A stretch of DNA of 64,000 nucleotides from a virus. Where the stretch lies: the IMG/VR virus record IMGVR_UViG_3300044732_000643, positions 1-64,000 of that record. One strand, 5' to 3'. The notes under the pieces were generated by a model. It saw nothing but the letters and a program-made list of their open reading frames with translations. It had not been told where the DNA came from and did not search any database. Each line of letters opens with the position of its first letter. Position 1 is the first letter of the stretch. Shown piece after piece: positions 16,667-24,967 of this stretch. The translations under genes were made by a program, and so were the position numbers.

Positions 16667-18295
16667 ATGGCTTATTTTAATCACGCCTTTAACAAAACGT
16701 TCTTGGGAACAGGTGCCACAGCATCCGGTGTTGTGTTACCTGCAGGACTTGTTACTACCGATGAAGGTTATGTAACAACACAGTATTCAATTCCTACATA
16801 TGGATTGAATCAATTGCATACATCAGCAATGCAAACTGAATCACCATATGAGACTGGTTATTTTGGAGCATTCTACGCTACAGGCGCTAATGCTAACAAA
16901 TCTTGGACATCTACTGATAACTGTTGCAGCATTTTCTTTGCTGGTTCAGCTATCTATGCTAATGACAAGATTGGTCCATTTGCTGGAGGTTACCAAGAGA
17001 CTAACAAGTCTAAAATGGTTAACCCTAGGTATGTATCAAGATTCTACCGTGCAGATGCTTGTGAACCGTCTAATAATGTTATTCACATTGGTAACACACC
17101 ATATACTGATGACCGTGTACTTTCATTAGAAATTACTAATGATGGTGCAGGTCTAGTTGATGGAGTTTATACCGACATTCCATTAGTGTTAACGGCACCA
17201 GGATTTGGTTCAGGTGTTATTGTTACAATTACTGTATCTGGCAACCAAGTAACATTTGTTCAAGTTACAAATGGTGGAACAGGATATACAAACGGAGCAT
17301 CATTAACTACATCAGTTACTGAGCCAATCCCTGAACTTACTGGAGATGATTTTGGTATTCAACCTATATTCAAGTTAACTTCTGGAATTAGTGCAAACTG
17401 TTGCAAAGAGTTCTTGTGTGGTGAAACTTACACTTTACGTGTAGACATCAAAGGTTCTCCAGCACTACGTTTGTTAAATCACAATGCTTATATCCTTGCT
17501 GATTTCTACACAGGATGTTGTCCTGTAGGATCTATCGCTCCAACACCAGTAGATTCTACATTGGTTATGATTGGATGGGCTGAAAGAATTGTTAACTACC
17601 CTGTAGTTTCTCCATTCCTTCTTCCTATTGTAATTGACCAAGATGGAGATGCATGGTACAAGCCAGGAACATTAGATATATTTGGACAACCGGTAGGAAA
17701 CACTTGGGATAAGTATATATCTCCAGGATACCAAGATGGCGACTGTGCAGGTTTGATCCTTAACGGAGCTTATGTTGATACTAAGTTTGGTGATTGTACT
17801 TTCCAAGTGTCTGATTTCTATGAAAAAGAGCCTGTACGTTTGTACGCTTCTGAAGTAGATTTGAATGGTGATCCTTGTACATTTGATGGAATCTGTGTTA
17901 TTACAGAATGTGAGCCAAGACAAGCAAATGGATTTGGTGAGACAGTTCTACGTGACTTGATTCTTTCTGAGAAATACCGTCAGAACTTCTTCTCTAGTGA
18001 CTTCCGTATCAGAGAGATCACTCAAGGAAACCAGATTGTAAATGTTATTGACCGTAATGCATTGTATACTAAGTACTACTTGTTACACAATGTTCCACGT
18101 TTCAACAACCCATCTGGAACATTTGATAATGATCAGTACTTGCTTGAGTTCATTACTCTTACAGACATTGTATCATTTGAAGATGACATTATTAATTGGT
18201 TAGATACATGTGGTACTCTTTGTGAGTTTGAAGTATACGACTGCCCACGCGCATGTGAGCCAATTGTACCAGTTGTACCAGGCGGCTTGTTGTAA
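16667..18295 (+). CDS. probable abundant virion protein with inserted beta domain
   Basis: A 542-residue beta-rich protein with scattered Cys pairs (DNCCS, NCCKEFLCG, TGCCP, C-terminal CPRAC). Residues about 150-235 contain ITVSGNQVTFVQVTNGGTGY, the pattern of a small beta-repeat domain known from phage tail and fibre proteins. It looks inserted between two parts of the main fold. The gene has its own promoter-like motif and A-rich leader upstream and a strong terminator downstream, as the capsid gene does. That arrangement suggests high, independent expression. It could be a tail tube, auxiliary capsid or decoration protein; I cannot decide between them. Confidence 0.55.
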   Translation: MAYFNHAFNKTFLGTGATASGVVLPAGLVTTDEGYVTTQYSIPTYGLNQLHTSAMQTESPYETGYFGAFYATGANANKSWTSTDNCCSIFFAGSAIYANDKIGPFAGGYQETNKSKMVNPRYVSRFYRADACEPSNNVIHIGNTPYTDDRVLSLEITNDGAGLVDGVYTDIPLVLTAPGFGSGVIVTITVSGNQVTFVQVTNGGTGYTNGASLTTSVTEPIPELTGDDFGIQPIFKLTSGISANCCKEFLCGETYTLRVDIKGSPALRLLNHNAYILADFYTGCCPVGSIAPTPVDSTLVMIGWAERIVNYPVVSPFLLPIVIDQDGDAWYKPGTLDIFGQPVGNTWDKYISPGYQDGDCAGLILNGAYVDTKFGDCTFQVSDFYEKEPVRLYASEVDLNGDPCTFDGICVITECEPRQANGFGETVLRDLILSEKYRQNFFSSDFRIREITQGNQIVNVIDRNALYTKYYLLHNVPRFNNPSGTFDNDQYLLEFITLTDIVSFEDDIINWLDTCGTLCEFEVYDCPRACEPIVPVVPGGLL

Positions 18296-18320
18296 ATTAA
18301 TTTTATCATAAACTAGAATC

Positions 18321-18361
18321 GGGAGAGTGAGAGTTCCAAACTCTTCTCTCCCTTTCTTTTT
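18321..18361 (+). terminator. intrinsic terminator after the 542-residue virion protein gene
   Basis: GGGAGAG (18321-18327) pairs with CTCTCCC (18346-18352), and AGAGTT pairs with AACTCT inside, with a small asymmetric bulge. The run TTTCTTTTT follows. It lies 25 bases after the stop codon. Confidence 0.8.
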
Positions 18362-18372
18362 ATATCATACCC

Positions 18373-18915
18373 ATGGCAAATCATGTATTAAGTTTAGAGG
18401 TACCTACGGTAATGAATAACTGTATCTTATCAATTAATGATACAAGTGTTTACGCTACTCTAGTTCCTGTTGTCTGCGCTACACTAAATGTAACAGTTCC
18501 AGGTTTTGCTTATTCTAATCAGATTGATGTAACTCCTGGATTTAACCAGATTCTTACAGCATGTGATTTAGGATTACAATCTACAGGATGTGGAACAACC
18601 TATGTACCATTAGCAGATGGTATTTATATCATTAAGTACAGTGTGTCTCCAAATGATGTAGTGTATGTAGAGTACAATCATTTGAGAATTACACAAGCTC
18701 TTATTAGATACAACAAAGCATTATGTGCTCTGGATCTAGCAGCATGTGAGCCACCGGCTAAAGTTCAGGAGAAACTAGAAAGACTGAGAATGATCAAAAT
18801 GTATTTGGACGCTGCTAAAGCTAAAGTAGAATTTTGTCATGAGCCACAAAAAGGCATGAGCTTATATAACTATGCAATCAAACTTTTGAATAAATTTGAT
18901 TGTAAAAATTGTTAA
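18373..18915 (+). CDS. structural protein with beta N-terminus and helical C-terminus
   Basis: A 180-residue protein. The first 110 residues are beta-rich, with GIYIIKYSVSPNDVVYVEYNHL at about 75-100. The rest is helical, with several Cys (CALDLAACEPP, CHEP, final CKNC). It follows the terminator of the preceding gene and begins a run of Cys-containing fibre-like genes up to 23589. A small beta sandwich followed by helices fits a tail or fibre attachment protein. The function is not established and I know no named family for it. Confidence 0.5.
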   Translation: MANHVLSLEVPTVMNNCILSINDTSVYATLVPVVCATLNVTVPGFAYSNQIDVTPGFNQILTACDLGLQSTGCGTTYVPLADGIYIIKYSVSPNDVVYVEYNHLRITQALIRYNKALCALDLAACEPPAKVQEKLERLRMIKMYLDAAKAKVEFCHEPQKGMSLYNYAIKLLNKFDCKNC

Positions 18916-18933
18916 TCATCAAAAACCAACAAA

Positions 18934-19137
18934 ATGTCAAAATGTTCAAACTGTGGAGCAACCTTAAGTTGTGGATGTCAGAAGAGAAAAGCATCTAATG
19001 GAACTTCAGCATGTGCTAATTGTATTGGAAAAATTGAAGCCGGTGCAATACAAAAAACTATTAAGCCTTTGGCTAAGCCATTGATCAATGCTCCTCAGCA
19101 TAGCGCATGGGGACCAAATAGATATAAGAAAACCTAA
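18934..19137 (+). CDS. 67-residue zinc-knuckle-like protein
   Basis: A 67-residue protein with CSNCGATLSCGC at the start and a later CANC, giving a set of Cys suited to one zinc ion. The end, NAPQHSAWGPNRYKK, is polar. The same CxxCG...CGC opening occurs in the 303-residue fibre gene at 22678, which suggests a shared small metal-binding module. An A-rich leader with CCAACAAA precedes the ATG. The function is unknown; an assembly cofactor or plug for fibres is possible. Confidence 0.55.
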   Translation: MSKCSNCGATLSCGCQKRKASNGTSACANCIGKIEAGAIQKTIKPLAKPLINAPQHSAWGPNRYKKT

Positions 19138-19142
19138 GTAAA

Positions 19143-20969
19143 ATGTCATACGCATATTACCCAGTCATACCATGTGGACAACAATCAGCCATTGCTTTTA
19201 TAAGTAATGATGCTCCTAGTTATCCTGGTTTCTTTATAAGATTCCTATCAGGAGTTCCTGCTGAGTTTCTGGGAGTATGTTTTCACGTTGATCCAGGAGC
19301 AGTAGGTACTGAGAATGTAGCTATTGATTGGACTCCAGTCACTGGGGCACAATATGAAACATTCACAACATGTGAAGCTTGTGGTATAGCACCACCTCCA
19401 CCTCCTCCAGATTATGTTACATATCAGTTTGATGCTTGTTGTGGGGGAACCCCGTTGATCTATAGTATTGATTCTAATACTATTGTTGATGGTGATGTAT
19501 ACTTATATACAGGTCCTTCTGTAGGTCCATTAGTTCCAGGTTGTTATACACTTACACGTTTAGGAAGCACGGTAGCATTTCCTTTTGTAGATCCATTTGA
19601 TCTTGCAGAAATAAATAGTTGTGCTGATCCTATATGTCAATCTTATTGTAGCCCTTGTCAGTGTTATGCTTTTACTTCTAAAGCACCAGGAGGTTCAGTA
19701 GATGCTCTAGATTGTAATGGTGATCTTGTTACAATCATAGTAGCTCCTAACAGTACTTCTGATAAATATTGCTTATCTAAAATAATAAGTCTCAGCGGTG
19801 TAGTTCCTATATCATACGGCCTATGTGCTTTTATTAATGGGGAACATACGTGTGCAGATTGTTATACGCTATTAGATTGTGAAGGTATACTTGATCCAAT
19901 AACTTCAACTAATCCTGCATTAGCACAGTATGCAGGTACAGGGCAGAGTATTCAAATAGAAGGTTCGGATACATGCTGGAATGTTATATTTGATGATAAG
20001 GAATTCTGTGATTGTGCTGTAAATACAACTGTACAGTTTGTGTATCAATCATGTTTAGAATGTAATTATCCACAAGCTTACAAAGTTACTGAGTGTAATA
20101 CAGGTGCTGTAATTTATACAACATCTGATTTATCAACTTATGTAAACACAGGCGCTACTCTTAGTTTAGATTGTGGAGGTTGTTGGTTTATAGAAGAGAT
20201 AGAAGGTATTCCTCCATCTGATCAACCTGTAACTGTAATTGATAGTTATACTGATTGTGTAAAATGTAATACAACTTACTATACACTCATTAAGTGTGGT
20301 GATAGTTCAGATAGAATTTATACAATAACTGATTTATCTACTCTTGTTGGTCAAGTTATTACTCTGCAGTTTTGTCCAGGTGAATGCTGGCAAGTAATAG
20401 AAGGAGGAGAAGAAGGTGGTATAGTATTACCTGAGAATTCTTATGATACTTGTTCTGAATGTATGTTGGCTAATAATACATGTCAATGTCAAACAGTAAC
20501 AAACAATGTAGGAGCAGGACTTAGGTTTAATTATTATGACTGTAGTGGTGTACTACGTATTACTCCATCATTAGCTTTAGGGGCAACTACAGCTAAGACA
20601 TGTATGTTAGCGTTTACTAATGCTGACCCAGCTGATGTTACTAATTATGGTGACTGTACACTTAATGTATGTCCACCAGAACCGTCACCTATTCTATACA
20701 GAGCTGTAACACCGGGTTATGGAACTGCAGTATGTAGTACGGAATACTATGAGACAGTAGTATGTGCATTCTCTGAATGGATGTATAAAGATGTATTAGA
20801 ACAAAGATATGGAATTGCAAACTGTTGCCCAGATGAACTCATGAGATGGGAAATCAAGCATGAGATGTTAATGCTTGATATACTAGTTAATCCAAACTAT
20901 GTATGCCAAGGAGTAAGTGGATGTGGTTGTAATGAAACGCATACTCCACCACGTCCTTGCAATTCTTGA
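19143..20969 (+). CDS. Cys-rich repeat protein, adhesin/fibre candidate
   Basis: A 608-residue, Cys-rich, beta-rich protein. The N-terminal domain ends in a run of prolines near residue 92. Several modules of 65-75 residues follow, each with the pattern Y-x-L/V-x-x-C at the start and C-W near the end (for example YKVTEC ... GGCWFI and YTLIKC ... GECWQV). A compact C-terminus (MYKDVLEQRYGIANCC) closes the chain. Tandem Cys-bearing beta modules suit receptor-binding or decorated surface fibres. Disulfides or metals could stabilise it. The location among fibre-type genes supports a host-recognition role, which is inference. Confidence 0.55.
   Translation: MSYAYYPVIPCGQQSAIAFISNDAPSYPGFFIRFLSGVPAEFLGVCFHVDPGAVGTENVAIDWTPVTGAQYETFTTCEACGIAPPPPPPDYVTYQFDACCGGTPLIYSIDSNTIVDGDVYLYTGPSVGPLVPGCYTLTRLGSTVAFPFVDPFDLAEINSCADPICQSYCSPCQCYAFTSKAPGGSVDALDCNGDLVTIIVAPNSTSDKYCLSKIISLSGVVPISYGLCAFINGEHTCADCYTLLDCEGILDPITSTNPALAQYAGTGQSIQIEGSDTCWNVIFDDKEFCDCAVNTTVQFVYQSCLECNYPQAYKVTECNTGAVIYTTSDLSTYVNTGATLSLDCGGCWFIEEIEGIPPSDQPVTVIDSYTDCVKCNTTYYTLIKCGDSSDRIYTITDLSTLVGQVITLQFCPGECWQVIEGGEEGGIVLPENSYDTCSECMLANNTCQCQTVTNNVGAGLRFNYYDCSGVLRITPSLALGATTAKTCMLAFTNADPADVTNYGDCTLNVCPPEPSPILYRAVTPGYGTAVCSTEYYETVVCAFSEWMYKDVLEQRYGIANCCPDELMRWEIKHEMLMLDILVNPNYVCQGVSGCGCNETHTPPRPCNS
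19863..20415 (+). repeat. three tandem YxLxxC...CW modules
   Basis: Within the 608-residue protein, units beginning at about 19863, 20079 and 20280 each open with Tyr and a Cys five residues later. Each has a Leu/Tyr-rich middle and ends with Cys-Trp. They are diverged copies of one module. Confidence 0.65.
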
Positions 20970-20979
20970 GAATAATTTG

Positions 20980-20988
20980 TATATTATA
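20980..20988 (+). promoter_or_regulatory. TATATTATA motif before the 554-residue fibre gene
   Basis: TATATTATA lies 23 bases upstream of the ATG at 21003, matching the core of motifs at 16626 and, less closely, 23697. The gap is only 33 bases and AT-rich, so chance occurrence is possible. Confidence 0.3.
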
Positions 20989-21002
20989 AATATATGTAAA
21001 GT

Positions 21003-22667
21003 ATGAGACCGTTAAATTTAGATAACTCACCATGTACACCAACCGCAAGTAATTGCGTGATTTGGTCTGGGCCCAATATTCCTTGTATCAAACTATGTAC
21101 TGGTGATACAATTTCTGACGTAGTATTTAAGTTGGCTACAGAGTTGTGTACTCTTCTTGATCAGACTAATGTTACTACTTATGATCTTGCATGCTTTAAC
21201 TTAGCAGCCTGTCCTCCAACTACATTTGATCAGTTGATTCAATTGTTGATTGACAAGATTTGTGCACTAGAAAATATTGATCTTACAACTACGACTACAA
21301 CAACCAGTACAACTTCCCCAGGCAAAAGCACAACCTCAAGCGCACTGGTATCTGATTACTTGCTTACGGCTGCACCTTGTCTGGGTGGTGGTACTATTGG
21401 ATTGGTAGACTATGTGAATTTGATTGCTACAAGACTTTGTGAAATTGTAACAGAGATTACTGTAATTAATGCTGCAATTAACTCATTAGACATTAGAGTT
21501 ATTGCTCTTGAGTCAGCACCAGTACCAGTATTTGTATTACCAACGTTTACACTTCAATGTGCAATTAGTACTTTGCCAGCATTGTCTGTTCAAGCAATTG
21601 ATACTGTATTGGAAGCATTCATTAATGATGAGTGGTGTCCATACAAAGCAACGTTTGGAACTTATAGCAATTTGTCTACAGCAGTAACCAGTCAATGTGT
21701 TTCTGCTCTTGATGATGCATTAGCTGCTCAATATAGTTCTCCGGGAACTACAATGCTTGGACAGTATCCAGCTTACATTGGAACACCCACTACAGTAGCG
21801 GATGCAATAAACAATATTTGGATTGCTCTATGTGATGCACGTAATGCAGGAAAAGCAGATACTACAGTAACAGCTGGAGATAATGTAACTGTTACACCTA
21901 CAGTAACAGTAGTAGGTGCTAATCAAACAACAGACTATTTAATTGATGGAAAAGATACTGTAGTTGCGGCAGGAGATAACATTACTATTACGCCAGCTGG
22001 ACCAGTTGCAGGAGTCACTACTTATACAGTAGATGGATTAAGTACAGTAGTAACTGGAGCTGATGATATTGTAGTAACACCAACAGGACCGGTAGCGGGA
22101 GTTACAACTTATGCAATCTCAAGACCTAAACAAAACTTTTTTGATCAAGTAGTAGGGTGGGCTGATGTACAATTTGATCCAGGACCAGCAACTTACCATT
22201 TTCCATTAGGTTATTCAGGTTTAACTTATACAAATGCTACTGGAGCAACTAAGACGTTTGCAGTTCATGTGAATTATGATACAAGTTTAACAGGTCCTGG
22301 TACAACATTGAATAACAACATTAACTTGATTAACTGGTTAGACGGTGCTATCATTAAAACTGTTGTCGGTGTTGATACTGTACAGTATGAAAGCTTTGCC
22401 GGAAGATTGGATATCAGTGGTTCATTATTTAACGGAATCTTAGCAACAGATATTGTAAACTTGACTAGTACAGAAACTGTAGTAACTACACCTGGCAATT
22501 ATCCTGTTGAGTTTAGATTTTTGAATGGTGAGATACAAAGAAACATTGCTTTCTTCTCTATGGTAACTTTGAATAATGGAGAATCAGTTAGTCTTAAGTT
22601 TAAGGCAAAGGATGCGCTGACACCTGCACTCCTTGGTAGAGCTCAGATTCTTGTAACAGAATTATAA
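21003..22667 (+). CDS. fibre protein with Thr-rich linker and beta repeats
   Basis: A 554-residue protein. A Cys-containing N-terminal domain (NCVIWSGPNIPCIKLC near residues 17-32) is followed by a helical part and a Thr/Ser linker at about 97-115. A mid region follows, then three repeats with GDNVTVTP-type beta strands (residues about 286-372), and a C-terminal beta domain of about 170 residues. The N-terminal element resembles CVVYTGPDLQC in the neighbouring 303-residue protein, so the two probably attach in the same way. The modular shape fits a trimeric head or tail fibre. Receptor specificity cannot be inferred. Confidence 0.6.
   Translation: MRPLNLDNSPCTPTASNCVIWSGPNIPCIKLCTGDTISDVVFKLATELCTLLDQTNVTTYDLACFNLAACPPTTFDQLIQLLIDKICALENIDLTTTTTTTSTTSPGKSTTSSALVSDYLLTAAPCLGGGTIGLVDYVNLIATRLCEIVTEITVINAAINSLDIRVIALESAPVPVFVLPTFTLQCAISTLPALSVQAIDTVLEAFINDEWCPYKATFGTYSNLSTAVTSQCVSALDDALAAQYSSPGTTMLGQYPAYIGTPTTVADAINNIWIALCDARNAGKADTTVTAGDNVTVTPTVTVVGANQTTDYLIDGKDTVVAAGDNITITPAGPVAGVTTYTVDGLSTVVTGADDIVVTPTGPVAGVTTYAISRPKQNFFDQVVGWADVQFDPGPATYHFPLGYSGLTYTNATGATKTFAVHVNYDTSLTGPGTTLNNNINLINWLDGAIIKTVVGVDTVQYESFAGRLDISGSLFNGILATDIVNLTSTETVVTTPGNYPVEFRFLNGEIQRNIAFFSMVTLNNGESVSLKFKAKDALTPALLGRAQILVTEL
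21858..22118 (+). repeat. three beta repeats of the V-x-A/T-G-x-(D/N)-x-(I/V)-x-(I/V)-T-P type
   Basis: Units at about 21858, 21954 and 22042 each encode a T-V-x-x-G-(D)-N/D-I/V-x-V/I-T-P strand pair. The last two share GPVAGVTTY almost exactly. They likely form a repeating fibre shaft. Confidence 0.65.
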
Positions 22668-22677
22668 TATTTAAAAG

Positions 22678-23589
22678 ATGGCAACTAATTGCACAAACTG
22701 CGGATGCAGTAATATTAATTGTGGATGTAAAGATTCATTTCTAACTACACCACCACCTTGTCCAACTCCTGAAGGTTGTCCAGATAGACAACCCTGTTCA
22801 GAAATATTTGATGCACAGTGTGTAGTTTATACTGGACCTGATTTACAGTGTGGATTAGATGATGTTGTACTAACTAACACTCCACTTAATCTTGCTTTAG
22901 AAGATATCATTGGTTACTTCTGTGAAAACACAACGGTAAGTCAAAATCTAATTTGTGGATCAGATACAGTTGTAACAGCAGGTACTCCTATTGTTCAAGC
23001 TATAAGTGACGTAGTAGAATATTTTTGTGAAAACCTTGGTGGAGGCACGGTAATAGTTGATGGAGGTAATGGTGTTAATGTTACATCAAATACTGTTGGT
23101 GATATAACAACGTATACAATAGAGACACTGGGTGCTTTTTTAGCACAAAGTTTTCCAGAACCGCTACCTAACCAAGTTCCCGCGGCAGGCTTAAATCTGT
23201 ATAGCGGTGTTACTCAAAACATGGCTGAGCAATATGATGATGACAATGCATATAGTCAAGTTACTGGTCTTTGGACATGTCCTGCAGATGGAAGATATAA
23301 CTTAAGCTTTTATGTACATCTATCAAATGAAACTATTTCAGTTGTAACAGGTTTTGCAAGTGGAATGGTTGTAGCAGGTATAGTTAACGAAGGTACTGTA
23401 GGTTACTATGCAATAAACACAATGGCAGTAAATCAAATTGTTAGGCATATTGATATTACAGGACAAGCACTTGGGATAGAGTTAACTGCTGGAACACAAC
23501 TAAAATTTAATATACTCAACTTAACAAATGTTAACTATTCATTCTGGGCAGGTGATGTAGCTAGATGGGGAGTTCAAAGAGTTGGATAA
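22678..23589 (+). CDS. fibre protein with C1q/TNF-like C-terminal domain
   Basis: A 303-residue protein. The N-terminus (CTNCGCSNINCGC) is a dense Cys cluster like that of the 67-residue protein. A CVVYTGPDLQC attachment-like element follows near residue 48. A short beta shaft contains VDGGNGVNVTSN. The C-terminal 140 residues include GLWTCPADGRYNLSFYVHL and end in WGVQRVG, the pattern of C1q/TNF-like jelly-roll domains that trimerise at fibre tips. It probably works with the 554-residue fibre in host adsorption. A strong terminator follows, closing this transcription block. Confidence 0.65.
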   Translation: MATNCTNCGCSNINCGCKDSFLTTPPPCPTPEGCPDRQPCSEIFDAQCVVYTGPDLQCGLDDVVLTNTPLNLALEDIIGYFCENTTVSQNLICGSDTVVTAGTPIVQAISDVVEYFCENLGGGTVIVDGGNGVNVTSNTVGDITTYTIETLGAFLAQSFPEPLPNQVPAAGLNLYSGVTQNMAEQYDDDNAYSQVTGLWTCPADGRYNLSFYVHLSNETISVVTGFASGMVVAGIVNEGTVGYYAINTMAVNQIVRHIDITGQALGIELTAGTQLKFNILNLTNVNYSFWAGDVARWGVQRVG

Positions 23590-23630
23590 GATATGTCGCG
23601 GTTAGTTGGTTTCTGTGACTGACAAGTGGG

Positions 23631-23660
23631 AACCCCGGGCAAATGAGCCTGGGGTTTTCT
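23631..23660 (+). terminator. intrinsic terminator after the fibre block
   Basis: AACCCCGGGC (23631-23640) pairs with GCCTGGGGTT (23647-23656) around a 6-base loop, with one G-U pair, and a T-rich tail follows. It separates the fibre genes from the connector and tail operon. Confidence 0.8.
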
Positions 23661-23705
23661 ATATTTAGTATATTTGCTTAACTTGATTATTTTTCGTATA
23701 TTAAA
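23660..23705 (+). promoter_or_regulatory. late promoter-like motifs before the connector operon
   Basis: TATATTTAGTATAT at 23660-23673 occurs exactly again at 38409-38422. Overlapping it, TATATTTG (23669-23676) fits the Bacteroidetes -7 element TAnnTTTG, although no good -33 TTTG is seen at the usual distance. TATATTAAA follows at 23697-23705, 10-18 bases before the ATG. Coming directly after a terminator, this is a likely start of a new transcript. Confidence 0.45.
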
Positions 23706-23714
23706 TAGTATAGA

Positions 23715-24299
23715 ATGGCTAGAGAATTTAGAGTACCAGATGTCAAAGCTCCAAGGTTTAGACAAGATGCAGTGAATGTAATAGACAAAGAGTTCTTTGC
23801 AAGGTTTAAGGAGAAACATCCAAAACACAAAAACATCAGTGAAGCTCAGATAAGAGAATTAATTAAAAGCTTCAATGAAACACTTTGGGAAACTGTAATT
23901 GAAACAAGAGATGGTGTACAGTTACCAGAGGGACTAGGTATGATATTTATTGCTACCTGTCAAAGTAGTGGCGGTAGAAATATAGACTATGCTAAGTCTA
24001 GAAAGTATGGTATAGCTGTTAGCAATAACAATTGGGAAACAGATGGTAAGCTAGCTAAGATATTTTATACAAGTTATGCAAGTAAGTACAAGTTTGCCTT
24101 CAGAGAATGTTGGAGCTTTACTGCATGCAGGAATTTTAAAAGAGCTGTAGCTAAAGCGTATCCTGAGAACTGGAACATGTATGTTCAGGTTGATGCAACA
24201 AAGAAACTCAGGAAACTATACACAGCTATTACTTTAAAAAACATGAACATAAAAGAGCAAAATGCTCAGTTGAATACATATAATGAATTTGATCTATGA
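23715..24299 (+). CDS. IHF/HU-like protein candidate
   Basis: A 194-residue basic protein. Residues about 40-80 (ISEAQIRELIKSFNETLWETVIE, then GVQLPEGLGMIFIATC) follow the order of HU/IHF proteins: two helices, then a beta strand with a Gly-containing turn. The remainder adds a basic helical region. HU/IHF-type proteins bend DNA, and IHF-like genes have been reported beside structural genes in crAss-like phages. The match is by pattern only and lacks an obvious DNA-intercalating Pro arm. It overlaps the next gene by four bases (ATGA) and starts after promoter-like motifs. A connector protein is the alternative. Confidence 0.4.
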   Translation: MAREFRVPDVKAPRFRQDAVNVIDKEFFARFKEKHPKHKNISEAQIRELIKSFNETLWETVIETRDGVQLPEGLGMIFIATCQSSGGRNIDYAKSRKYGIAVSNNNWETDGKLAKIFYTSYASKYKFAFRECWSFTACRNFKRAVAKAYPENWNMYVQVDATKKLRKLYTAITLKNMNIKEQNAQLNTYNEFDL

Positions 24300-24967
24300 C
24301 AACTGTTGGAGAAGCAATAACAAGAGTCAGAGCCGCACTTAAAGCTGTAAAGGAGGATGCCTTCCTAACTGATAGGAATATCTACTTTGCTATAAGTAAA
24401 TACGGAAAGACTCTTCTTAAGAGAGAAGACAACCAATACAGATTGATGAAGATCAGTTCATTGTTTTCTGTATTACCCTATGTAGAGCTTATAGATGTTG
24501 ATAAAGTAGAAGCAGGTTGTACTGGGGTTTATTCTGGATGTTATTTCAAAAGAAGTAAAGAAAAGTTGCCCACTTTGTTTGATGGAGCTATGGGTCCTGT
24601 TATACGCTTGGTAAGTTCTATAGATGGAACTACACAGTTGTTCAAGACAGAGAGACCTACCTTTGCATCTATGGCAAAGACCACAACATTCAAATATAAT
24701 AAGAGACCGTACTTCTGGTACTTAGATGGGTACTTGTATGTACCTAATGTAGATTGGGATGCTGTAAGAATAGAAGCTATCTTTGAAGGAAACACTTCTG
24801 ATTTTCTTTGCCCTTCACCACAGTCTTGCGATCTTAAACAAACTTTACCATTGCCATTTCCTGACTATATTTTTTCAGAGATTGAGCAGTATGTAATTAA
24901 AGAATTTACAATTACCATGGGAATACCAGTTGATGGTTCTGATGATAATCAAAACATACTTAGATAA
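24296..24967 (+). CDS. head-tail connector / tail adaptor candidate
   Basis: A 223-residue protein with a helical N-terminus (residues 1-50), a beta-rich middle and a helical C-terminus that includes IFSEIEQYVIKEFTITMG. The layout parallels the protein at 15450-16148 and that of small portal-bound adaptors. It overlaps the preceding gene by ATGA and the next by TAATG, so all three are coupled. No catalytic motif is visible. The connector role is inferred from shape and order. Confidence 0.5.
   Translation: MTTVGEAITRVRAALKAVKEDAFLTDRNIYFAISKYGKTLLKREDNQYRLMKISSLFSVLPYVELIDVDKVEAGCTGVYSGCYFKRSKEKLPTLFDGAMGPVIRLVSSIDGTTQLFKTERPTFASMAKTTTFKYNKRPYFWYLDGYLYVPNVDWDAVRIEAIFEGNTSDFLCPSPQSCDLKQTLPLPFPDYIFSEIEQYVIKEFTITMGIPVDGSDDNQNILR

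Noticed and set aside
21290-21345. ACA/ACT-rich run as a possible slippage or variable-number repeat
   Set aside because: It encodes an ordinary Thr-rich linker in a fibre protein, and no frame change is needed to read the gene through.
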